Source of the DNA: CAZMCH01 sp964564735
Lineage (GTDB): Bacteria > Poribacteria > DTPJ01
Direction: 5' to 3'
NCBI GenBank assembly: GCA_964564735.1
Contig: CAZMCH010000070.1
Location: 1 to 22,542, forward strand
DNA: 22,542 nt
The notes under the pieces were generated by a model. The model was given only the letters and a program-made list of their open reading frames with translations. It was not told the origin of the DNA and did not search any database. Made by a program: the position numbers and the translations under genes. Shown piece after piece: positions 8,375 to 14,950 of this stretch (within the stretch, counting starts at the first letter, position 1; each line of letters begins with the position of its first letter).

Positions 8375-8381
8375 CTCCTCC
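8375..8381 (-). promoter_or_regulatory. Ribosome binding site deciding the GTG start
   Basis: GGAGGAG reading leftward, six bases before GTG at 8368-8366. It overlaps the upstream ATG (8383-8381), which has no ribosome binding site of its own, so translation most likely starts at GTG. Confidence 0.7.
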
Positions 8382-8466
8382 ATTAAGTTATGATGCCCAT
8401 TATGATTTATATGTTATAATTCAATAAAAAGATAAACCTATAACTATTATGGCTCTTATTATTTTC

Positions 8467-8495
8467 AGTATAACAAAGTAATGAAGTCATTGCAA
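8467..8495 (-). promoter_or_regulatory. Sigma70-type promoter for the modular secreted protein
   Basis: Leftward: TTGCAA (8495-8490), 17-base spacer, TATACT (8472-8467). The expected transcript start is near 8460, giving a leader of about 90 bases before the GTG at 8368. Confidence 0.55.
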
Positions 8496-8771
8496 GAATA
8501 AAAAGATTGGCTTATATAAATACATTGTGAAAAAATGTAAAATGAGATACATCCACCATTAAGGGATATAAGAGCAAAATCAACATGGCTATTGCATCAG
8601 TAAAGCACTTTACCAGATAGGTACATATATTTCTTCTTCCTGATGAGAAAGGTAATCCATCAATAAAGAAAATAGCAGAAGATTTCATGAACCCATCCTA
8701 CATGAAACCCATTTTTTAATGATTGCAATAAAATCGAATAATTATCTCAGAAAAAATGATACAATATGGAA
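8496..8771. other. Left part of the divergent intergenic region
   Basis: No gene, RNA or strong repeat is seen here apart from the weak coding remnant at 8585-8719. The remainder is A+T-rich sequence upstream of two divergent transcripts. Confidence 0.5.
8585..8719 (+). pseudogene. Possible decayed short coding fragment
   Basis: From ATG at 8585 the frame reads MAIASVKHFTR, a TAG at 8618-8620, then 32 sense codons to TAA at 8717-8719 including LPDEKGNPSIKKIAEDFM and NPSYMKPIF. The second part is charged and protein-like. No family is recognised and there is no ribosome binding site, so this is at best a relic; a chance open frame cannot be excluded. Confidence 0.2.
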
Positions 8772-8801
8772 TTTTATTAACGGTGAATTATGTTAATAAA
8801 A
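8772..8801. repeat. 10-bp perfect inverted repeat (operator or hairpin candidate)
   Basis: TTTTATTAAC (8772-8781) and GTTAATAAAA (8792-8801) are exact complements around a 10-base centre. It sits 50 bases upstream of the -35 of the sigma-factor promoter. The half-site with one flanking base on each side, ATTTTATTAACG, recurs at 5877-5888 upstream of the oxidoreductase gene. A dimeric regulator site is possible. Confidence 0.5.
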
Positions 8802-8850
8802 ATAATTAGGGAATTCTCCACTTCCACCTGAGGGAATAATAAAATTTTGC

Positions 8851-8878
8851 TTGAACTCTTTTGAAAACATGTTATAAT
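8851..8878 (+). promoter_or_regulatory. Promoter of the ECF sigma operon
   Basis: TTGAAC (8851-8856), 16-base spacer, TATAAT (8873-8878). The predicted start is near 8885, giving a leader of about 35 bases. The -35 also contains GAAC, reminiscent of the AAC core of ECF-dependent promoters, so autoregulation is possible, but the perfect -10 points to the housekeeping sigma factor. Confidence 0.65.
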
Positions 8879-8902
8879 ATTTCCACTATTAGTAAAAACC
8901 TC

Positions 8903-8910
8903 AGGTGGAG
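8903..8910 (+). promoter_or_regulatory. Ribosome binding site deciding the sigma-factor start
   Basis: AGGTGGAG ends nine bases before ATG at 8920. A GTG at 8905 in the same frame lies inside this site and is rejected as a start. The site lies within the right arm of the inverted repeat (8899-8914). Confidence 0.7.
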
Positions 8911-8919
8911 AATTTTAGC

Positions 8920-9465
8920 ATGTGTGAGTTAAACAAGCAAAAAGAGTTTGAAGAACTAGCCTTACCTTATATGGATTCATTCTACAGCTCAGCTTTAAGG
9001 ATGACAAGAAATGAGGCTGAAGCTGAAGATCTTTTGCAGGATGCTTATCTTAGGGCATACCGTTTTTTTGATAAATTTGAAAAGGGTACAAATTTTAGGG
9101 CTTGGTTATTTAAAATCATTAGAAACGTATACATAAATAAATATCGTAAAGAGGCAAAAGCTCCACAAATGATGGATGTATCTGACGCTGAAGCCATAGG
9201 TTCGCTTTCTGATACAGATACACCAGAAAATATTATATTTGACAAACTGATTGATGATGATTTAACAAAAGCTCTTGATGTTTTACCAGATGATTTTAGA
9301 ATAACATTAATCATGTCAGATTTAGAAGGATTTTCATACAAGGAAATAGCCGAGATACTTGATTGTCCAATAGGAACTGTAATGTCTAGACTTCATAGGG
9401 GGAGAAAAATTTTAAGACGTGTTTTAATTGAATACGCCAAAAATATGGGTTATATAAAAGGTTAA
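8920..9465 (+). CDS. ECF-type RNA polymerase sigma factor
   Basis: 181 residues, typical ECF length, with only regions 2 and 4. Region 2 is at about residues 15-85: EAEDLLQDAYLRAYRFFDKF (core binding, -10 recognition) then FRAWLFKIIRNVYINKYRK. Region 4 is at about 120-172: DFRITLIMSDLEGFSYKEIA, then the helix-turn-helix CPIGTVMSRLHRGRKILRR, which reads the -35. A DTPEN linker joins them. It resembles the RpoE/SigR-like group normally held by a zinc-binding anti-sigma factor, and the next gene, starting 6 bases after its stop, supplies one. The start at 8920 follows AGGTGGAG; the sigma gene heads a three-gene operon with its own promoter and a flanking inverted repeat. Confidence 0.93.
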   Translation: MCELNKQKEFEELALPYMDSFYSSALRMTRNEAEAEDLLQDAYLRAYRFFDKFEKGTNFRAWLFKIIRNVYINKYRKEAKAPQMMDVSDAEAIGSLSDTDTPENIIFDKLIDDDLTKALDVLPDDFRITLIMSDLEGFSYKEIAEILDCPIGTVMSRLHRGRKILRRVLIEYAKNMGYIKG

Positions 9466-9471
9466 ATATGT

Positions 9472-10278
9472 ATGGATTGTGAAAAAGTATGCGAGCAAAT
9501 CTGCTCATATCTTGATAATGAAATGGATGAGCAGACAAAAATAACATTTGAAAAACATATAGCTACATGTGAAAAGTGTAGCCGTGAATTAAATACTTGT
9601 AGTTGTATAAAATCGAGAGTTCAAAAGGGGCTAAAATCAATCAAAGCCCCAGATTTCTTGAAACAAAAAATATCTTTGATTCTACAAAATTCCCACAACT
9701 ATCGAGATTCAGGGATACCTGCCCTAGACCTTATCAAATGGGGAACTCATATTGCTCAATTATATAATAATAAATCTGATTTGCCTGAAGTTCTAATACC
9801 CTATATCCTAAAAGGATTAGAAGAAAATGAAAAATGTCTATGGGTCACTTCTGATATTTCTGTATCAGAAGCAGAAAAAACGCTAATTGAGTTCTCTCCT
9901 AATACAGAAAAATATCTAAACAATGGACAGTTGGAAATATTATTCTATAAAGACTGGTATCTTGCAAAAGGTCAATTTGATGCTAAAAATGTAATAGATT
10001 CTGCTTTTGATAAATATCAAGATGCAATATCAAATGGCTATTCTGGTCTTAGAGCCATAGGAACTACACAATGGCTTGATATGGATAGCTGGAATATTCT
10101 TCTTGATTTAGAGGATCTTTTAGATAAATCAATATCCAATGAAAAGATACTTCTTGTCTGCACATATAAGCAAGATAAATACGGTGAAGAAAAGATAGCA
10201 GACATTATGAATCATCATAAATATGTGCTTTTTAAATCAAATGGCCTATGGGAATTAAAGAGATCGTGTATAGAATAA
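9472..10278 (+). CDS. Anti-sigma zinc finger (zf-HC2) fused to MEDS sensory domain
   Basis: 268 residues, soluble, with no membrane segment. Residues 1-45 form an anti-sigma zinc finger: CEQICSYLDNEMDEQ followed by HIATCEKC, the HxxxCxxC zinc signature. Residues about 80-265 match the MEDS domain as I recall it from DcmR-type regulators: GTHIAQLYNNKSDLPEVLIP, CLWVTSD, GQLEILFYKDWYL, GLRAIGTTQWL, ILLVCTYKQDKYG and a terminal YVLFKSNGLWELKRS. MEDS is regarded as a ligand-sensing domain in methanogens and methylotrophs. Here it probably takes the place of the membrane anchor of a standard anti-sigma factor, so that a cytoplasmic signal would release the sigma factor. SD AAAAGG overlaps the end of the sigma gene, implying translational coupling. 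Each domain is clear; the signal is unknown. Confidence 0.85.
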   Translation: MDCEKVCEQICSYLDNEMDEQTKITFEKHIATCEKCSRELNTCSCIKSRVQKGLKSIKAPDFLKQKISLILQNSHNYRDSGIPALDLIKWGTHIAQLYNNKSDLPEVLIPYILKGLEENEKCLWVTSDISVSEAEKTLIEFSPNTEKYLNNGQLEILFYKDWYLAKGQFDAKNVIDSAFDKYQDAISNGYSGLRAIGTTQWLDMDSWNILLDLEDLLDKSISNEKILLVCTYKQDKYGEEKIADIMNHHKYVLFKSNGLWELKRSCIE

Positions 10279-10281
10279 TCT

Positions 10282-11457
10282 ATGGGAAAATTTATTCGAA
10301 CCTACTGGTATAAACAAGGCATTGAATACGCTAATCCATTTTATAATTCTCGCTTTCGAGTGAATTCTCCAGAGGCGTCGCTTCATCCAGATTTTATGTA
10401 TCGTAGTGAAGCCAGAGAAAATGGCATGATGCAGATACTTATTAATGAGGATTTGAATCTGCTAGACGAAGCTAAATTATACCTAGAAATCTGGGGAGGA
10501 CATCCCGGAACAGCAAATAAACGGGTCTCAATAAATGGAAGAAGCATATATTCTATCGTAGAAGTCGGAACTACAAGAAATAATTGCACACACCAATATC
10601 CTATCATTCCGCTAAAAATAACAGACCTTGTTAATGGCTATAATGCCATTCAATTTTCATGTGATCAGGGAAATAGCTTTTGGGGTCATTTTATCGTTGA
10701 TAACGCCTGTCTAATAACAACCTTGAAAGCTAACCATCCAGATTTGAGAAATATCGATGATTTTGATGTATCCGTAATATCTGAAATCATTAATAATGAG
10801 TATATAAAGCTTGGCTTATCTTCTCAATCAGACATAATATCGAAGGTTGATTACTGGGGTTATTATTATGGATATGATGAAAATGGCAATCTCGAGATGA
10901 AAGACTGGCATGGCTTCACAAAAGAAAAAGAGCCATCTTTTATTATCGGAAGTATTGATAAACATCCCTTTGAAATATCTTGGAATATTTCTATGCTACC
11001 AGAACAAGATGACATGAAAGTAATGGCTGTTGTGCATTTCAAGGGTATCGAAAATATAGTTTATCTTACATCAATTGCTGATTTAAATATCTCCAAATAT
11101 GAAAATAAGGTAAAAATATATGCTTCCAAAGACATTCCAACACCTTTTTGGTCAAGGGCAAAAAACGAAAAAAGATGCTCTATTAATATAGATGTCGATC
11201 CAAAGCATATTAAATGTGCCGAATTGCATATTGTGATCTGGGACGGTGGGCGTGGTAATATTGAACATCCATTTAAGATAAATGGACATCCGATTGCTAT
11301 TGCAGATGAAGGTCACCATGATGTTATATATCGTAAATTGAATATTAAACCAAATTTCCTTAAAAAAGGGTTTAATGAGATTACTCTTCTTTCGGATACA
11401 GAACATCATGGTATAGAAGTTCTTCTTCCAGGTCCTTCACTGTTTATCAAGACTTAA
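10282..11457 (+). CDS. Hypothetical soluble protein with two related beta-sandwich repeats
   Basis: 391 residues, no signal peptide or membrane span, so probably cytoplasmic. No family is recognised. Two segments appear to be copies of one another: about 62-150 (AKLYLEIWGGHPGTANKRVS, INGRSIYSI, DLVNGYNAIQFSCD) and about 307-390 (AELHIVIWDGGRGNIEHPFK, INGHPIAIA, FLKKGFNEITLLSD). Each looks like a galactose-binding or jelly-roll-type sheet with an IxxWxG strand and an INGxxI turn. A tryptophan- and tyrosine-rich stretch (VDYWGYYYGYDENGN) lies between. It begins three bases after the stop of the anti-sigma gene with no convincing SD, so translation is likely coupled. Its place in the operon suggests it is a target or a partner of the sensor, perhaps a carbohydrate binder. 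It converges on the GH4 gene with 7 bases between stops. Confidence 0.7.
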   Translation: MGKFIRTYWYKQGIEYANPFYNSRFRVNSPEASLHPDFMYRSEARENGMMQILINEDLNLLDEAKLYLEIWGGHPGTANKRVSINGRSIYSIVEVGTTRNNCTHQYPIIPLKITDLVNGYNAIQFSCDQGNSFWGHFIVDNACLITTLKANHPDLRNIDDFDVSVISEIINNEYIKLGLSSQSDIISKVDYWGYYYGYDENGNLEMKDWHGFTKEKEPSFIIGSIDKHPFEISWNISMLPEQDDMKVMAVVHFKGIENIVYLTSIADLNISKYENKVKIYASKDIPTPFWSRAKNEKRCSINIDVDPKHIKCAELHIVIWDGGRGNIEHPFKINGHPIAIADEGHHDVIYRKLNIKPNFLKKGFNEITLLSDTEHHGIEVLLPGPSLFIKT

Positions 11458-11464
11458 TAAGAAT

Positions 11465-12781
11465 CTAGCTAAATTCTGGCAGGAAAGCCTTTTCAATCCT
11501 CAAAAAATCATCAATCATCTTTTCAGCGCGATCAATGCTATCAACAACAGGTTCAAGCATCATTGCCTCAAGAAGCTTTTTCTTTGATCTTGTATGGTAT
11601 GCCTCAACAAGTAATTTGTGTATTGAAACTTGTTTATTGCATAACGCTGAAATGCCTTCAGGTAAAGCACCAACTTTGACAGGATGAAGACCTTCTTTAT
11701 CAGCGATTGCTGGTATCTCAACAATTGCATCTTCAGGCATATTAGTAATTGCAAAACCTTTATTGGGTATATTGACAGATAACATTCTCTTTTTCTGATC
11801 AAACTCTATTCCACAAATGATTGGTATGGCAAATTCCCCGCTTGGCTTTGCTAATTCATCTGTCAAAGGTTCATCACCATCAACAACGCTCTGTATCTTT
11901 GATTTTGAGAACAGCTTTACGCCATATCTTTCCTCTTCTTCTTGGGCATGTATCTCATCTTTCCAAGACATATAAACAGGACCACATATCTCATAAGCAA
12001 ATGAAACATATTCGCCTGTATGACTTGGCGATGGAAATGGAAATAACCCGAATATATCAAACATGCGCCTTGTTAGCGTATCAACTGGGAATGATGTATC
12101 TTTTAATTTCTGACGAAATTCTAGGTATAAATCCTCACCAGTCTTTTTATCACGAATATCCGTAACCCAATGGAAATGATTTAATCCACCTATTGTCATC
12201 TCAAGATCATTGGCAGACTTACCAAGTATCTGAGCCATTGAATTTAATGTTCCAACAGGACCATGACATAAACCAACTGCACGTATTTTAGTCAATTTAT
12301 TTACTGCCATGCTGACTCGGTTTTCTGGATTTGTAAAGTTCAATAGCATTGCATTAGGGCATAGCTTTTCCATATCTTGTGCTATAGGGACAGTGATATG
12401 AAAACTTCGCAACGTATGAAAATTAGCCCCAGGACCTCCACATTCTCCGTATATATGTCGAAATCCATAGGCATAAGGAATTAGAAAGTCCTGTTCCCAA
12501 AGTTGATAGCGTTTCTGTGATAATGCAGCTATGACATAATTGGCATCTGGTAATGCTTCAAGTCTGTTTGTTGTTGCCTCTATTTTGGCATTTGATTTAT
12601 GATAATCTTTAAGCATTTTTGCAAACTTGAACATCCTGTCTAAAGCGATTTTATCAATATCAACGAGAAATATTTCCAGATCAAGCTCATTTAATTCCTT
12701 AGAAGACACCAGATCGGCGATTGTTCCTCTGCCAAAGCTGTTACTACCAGCACCCATTAAGACAATTTTTAATTTTTTCAT
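11465..12781 (-). CDS. Glycoside hydrolase family 4 (alpha-galactosidase/glucuronidase-type)
   Basis: 438 residues, normal for GH4. These enzymes cleave glycosides by an NAD-dependent redox mechanism with a divalent metal. Visible marks are the NAD loop GAGSNSFGRGTIADLV at residues 10-25, GECGGPGANFHT near 114, FTNPENRV near 154, CHGPVGT near 172 with the metal-binding Cys, and GLNHFHWV near 203 with the metal-binding His. The CHG and NHFHW forms fit the AglA/alpha-glucuronidase branch more than the 6-phospho-glucosidase branch, but substrate is uncertain. The ATG follows CAGGAG with good spacing. It is cytoplasmic, so it would act on imported oligosaccharides. A promoter candidate lies upstream, separate from the membrane-protein operon. 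Confidence 0.88.
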   Translation of the reverse strand: MKKLKIVLMGAGSNSFGRGTIADLVSSKELNELDLEIFLVDIDKIALDRMFKFAKMLKDYHKSNAKIEATTNRLEALPDANYVIAALSQKRYQLWEQDFLIPYAYGFRHIYGECGGPGANFHTLRSFHITVPIAQDMEKLCPNAMLLNFTNPENRVSMAVNKLTKIRAVGLCHGPVGTLNSMAQILGKSANDLEMTIGGLNHFHWVTDIRDKKTGEDLYLEFRQKLKDTSFPVDTLTRRMFDIFGLFPFPSPSHTGEYVSFAYEICGPVYMSWKDEIHAQEEEERYGVKLFSKSKIQSVVDGDEPLTDELAKPSGEFAIPIICGIEFDQKKRMLSVNIPNKGFAITNMPEDAIVEIPAIADKEGLHPVKVGALPEGISALCNKQVSIHKLLVEAYHTRSKKKLLEAMMLEPVVDSIDRAEKMIDDFLRIEKAFLPEFS

Positions 12782-12838
12782 ATATTCTCTCCTGAAAAAT
12801 AGGCTATAAATTGCATAGATTTTTAATCAATATTATAT

Positions 12839-12867
12839 ATGTTACAATTTTATATTTGCTAGGTCAA
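12839..12867 (-). promoter_or_regulatory. Promoter candidate for the GH4 gene
   Basis: Leftward: TTGACC (12867-12862), 17-base spacer, TAACAT (12844-12839). The -35 matches 5 of 6 and the -10 matches 4 of 6; the leader would be about 50 bases. Confidence 0.45.
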
Positions 12868-12892
12868 TAATTCATATATGAGAATATCTATC

Positions 12893-13000
12893 TTAAAAGA
12901 AAAAGCCTTTTATAAATTCAAAGGTATATTTTGCCTGATTATTCCAATAGATTACGAATAAAAACACGTTGACAATTAATGTAACTATACCAATTATCAT
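12893..13000 (-). CDS. Small single-pass membrane protein (35 aa)
   Basis: The ATG lies one base after the TAG of the glycosyltransferase-like gene, and the ribosome binding site AAAAAAGG is formed by the last codons of that gene, five bases before the ATG. The 35-residue product has a hydrophobic N-terminal half, IGIVTLIVNVFLFVIYW, then a short polar and aromatic tail (NNQAKYTFEFIKGFFF). This layout is typical of a small subunit translated with a larger membrane partner. No family is recognised. The tight placement and ribosome binding site are the main evidence; no homologue comparison was possible. The end of the gene contains CCTTT/AAAGG followed by a T-rich run, a weak terminator candidate. 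Confidence 0.5.
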   Translation of the reverse strand: MIIGIVTLIVNVFLFVIYWNNQAKYTFEFIKGFFF

Positions 13001-13001
13001 A

Positions 13002-14915
13002 CTAACCTTTTTTGAGTGCATATAAAAAATCCTCAATCTTGACTAGATAGTCATCTTTCACTGCTTTTTCTATCAATTGCATTTGCTCTGGAGTTATGCG
13101 TTCAATAGATAAATAATTGATGTTTTTTTCTTTCATTCTTCTGACAAACTGAATATCATTAATTGGAACATATTCGAGATGACGTGAATAATCTGAATCA
13201 TAAAGTGGATATGCCCAACCGTTATTTGGATAACAAACACCTATTATCTCATCTTTTGGTATTCTTTCCAGAACCTTCTTAAACATACCTTCTTGATGAT
13301 GTGTCAATTCTGCAGTGCTTCGTCTTAATGCTGGCAAATTTATCATCTTTTGGAAATCTTCGGTTGATATTTCACCTACGTTCAAGACAGCAACGAAATT
13401 TAGCAGACTGCATATTATTGCAAATGTGATTAATATCGCTTTTAACCATTTATAATGCAAATTTGATATTAGACAGGCAAAACTAAGGGCAAAAATGACA
13501 GGAAACCACATTGTAAAACGCATAAACCAAGGGTCTATACTAATAAATGTAAAAAGCCCTATTAATGATATAATAAATGTAACTATGAGTAATCTCATAT
13601 ACTTAATGAATATAAGCGCATAAATCATTGCAGAAGTTCCACAGGCAAAATTAAACCAACCCCATCCTGTCATATCGCTAAGATGTGAACTATATGCACC
13701 ACTTTTATCAAAAATCCTGATTGTTACAAGAGATTTCAAGTTTTCGAGTAATCCCGAGATACTAGCTGATCCTCGCTGTCCGGGACCGAATTGCACTGCA
13801 TTACCTGTTCCAAATATTAAATGATCACCTATCCTGAAATCCGTTGGATGAACAGGATTTGCGAAAACAATCCAGTTTCTTACATACCAATATGATCCAA
13901 GAAATAAGCTACTTACTATTAATAGAAGTATAATTGAAATATAAGATTTATTGTGATGTTTTGTCCATACACGAAAATTGGGAAAAATCCCGCTTGAGCG
14001 TATTTTCCATAGGGCGATAACACCTATTATAAATATAGCAGGAGAAATAAAGACCATATAAGGCTTTATACCGATACCCAAACATAAAGCCATCATAATA
14101 ATCAATAATTGACGATGTAAAGGGAAAGAATCCTGTTTGCCATTTATGAGTAAGTTTAGCAAAATGGCAATAGATATAAGATAGACAGCGGATATGCCGA
14201 CATCATTCTTACATGCAGTCGCTTGGATTGAAAGTGAGGGCGTATATAAATAAAATACGACAACTGCCATTGCTAAAGAACGATTAAGCTTAATTGCTCT
14301 GGTGATTGCATAAGCAGATGCGCCTGTCAGAATATAATAGATAAAGGGTGCAACCTTAACAAGCAAGTCATTATGCAAAAAAACAGTAAACCACGCCTCA
14401 AGCAATTCAAAGCTGGCAGGCCAATAAACTCGATCAACTGGCGTTGCAACAGCAAATATCCTGCCCTTCTGCACCCATTCAGCAACATTAACAAGATGAT
14501 AGACCATCGTATCCCAAACATAAGGCGGGATATACCATATATGGATAATTATTCTGACAAATTGTATTAATGCAAGAAAGCAAAGTATTATTTCAAGGAA
14601 AGATAAATGAATCTTTTTGGGAAGAAAAGACTTAAAGTTCTCTTTTGTTAAATGGGTTTGTGGAGATTTTCTGAATAAATGCGAGATAAATAGAATAATA
14701 AGCCCAATAATACTGATTACTGTGATTTTATGTGAAGTTAAAAGACCCAAAATGCCAATGATAAGAGTGAAAAAAGTTGCAGTATATATCCATACAAATC
14801 CGAATATGGGAATATCCAGATAATTAATTTTACTTCGGATAATACGAAACAATATTATGGAAATGGCGGTAATAAAGGCATTTCCGATAAACATTTCAAT
14901 AATTCGCATATACAT
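13002..14915 (-). CDS. GT-C-type membrane glycosyltransferase-like protein
   Basis: 637 residues with about 12 hydrophobic segments. The layout matches GT-C enzymes of the PMT/ArnT/GT39-GT87 kind: an acidic first extracytoplasmic loop (PPYVWDTMVYHLVNVAEWVQ near residue 135, the Asp being the usual catalytic position), repeated membrane hairpins such as LLIIMMALCLGIGIKPYMVF, and a soluble C-terminal part (PKDEIIGVCYPNNGWAYPLY). Such enzymes take sugar from a polyprenyl-phosphate donor and add it to a glycan, lipid or protein outside the inner membrane. It starts 35 bases after the stop of the DUF6785 gene with no clear SD; MRIIEMF two codons in is an alternative start. Membrane protein firm, GT-C probable, acceptor unknown. 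Confidence 0.72.
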   Translation of the reverse strand: MYMRIIEMFIGNAFITAISIILFRIIRSKINYLDIPIFGFVWIYTATFFTLIIGILGLLTSHKITVISIIGLIILFISHLFRKSPQTHLTKENFKSFLPKKIHLSFLEIILCFLALIQFVRIIIHIWYIPPYVWDTMVYHLVNVAEWVQKGRIFAVATPVDRVYWPASFELLEAWFTVFLHNDLLVKVAPFIYYILTGASAYAITRAIKLNRSLAMAVVVFYLYTPSLSIQATACKNDVGISAVYLISIAILLNLLINGKQDSFPLHRQLLIIMMALCLGIGIKPYMVFISPAIFIIGVIALWKIRSSGIFPNFRVWTKHHNKSYISIILLLIVSSLFLGSYWYVRNWIVFANPVHPTDFRIGDHLIFGTGNAVQFGPGQRGSASISGLLENLKSLVTIRIFDKSGAYSSHLSDMTGWGWFNFACGTSAMIYALIFIKYMRLLIVTFIISLIGLFTFISIDPWFMRFTMWFPVIFALSFACLISNLHYKWLKAILITFAIICSLLNFVAVLNVGEISTEDFQKMINLPALRRSTAELTHHQEGMFKKVLERIPKDEIIGVCYPNNGWAYPLYDSDYSRHLEYVPINDIQFVRRMKEKNINYLSIERITPEQMQLIEKAVKDDYLVKIEDFLYALKKG

Positions 14916-14950
14916 GATTATAAAAGGAATATAAATTATTGTCTGATTCT

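Larger units (their letters stand above)
8812..8914. repeat. Inverted repeat flanking the sigma-operon promoter
   Basis: The right arm CCTCAGGTGGAGAATT (8899-8914) has its complement in the left arm as AATTCTCCAC (8812-8821) and CCACCTGAGG (8824-8833). The left copy is the same 16-bp word with a 6-base TTCCAC insertion that looks like a tandem slip of CTCCAC. The longest uninterrupted match is 11 bp (8823-8833 with 8899-8909). The 65 bases between the arms contain the complete promoter, and the right arm contains the ribosome binding site of the sigma gene. Possible roles are given in the findings. Confidence 0.75.

Noticed and set aside
8384..8904. tRNA, small RNA or riboswitch in the large divergent gap
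   Set aside because: No cloverleaf or conserved riboswitch core was seen on either strand; the only structure is the inverted repeats reported.
8812..8914. Firm call of an invertible phase-variable promoter
   Set aside because: The arms fit the idea, but the segment is very short, the arms are unequal and no recombinase gene is in the window; kept only as one of three hypotheses.
14373..14823. Short + strand open frames within the glycosyltransferase-like gene
   Set aside because: Composition is that of the reverse of hydrophobic codons; no start signals; overlapped by the real gene.
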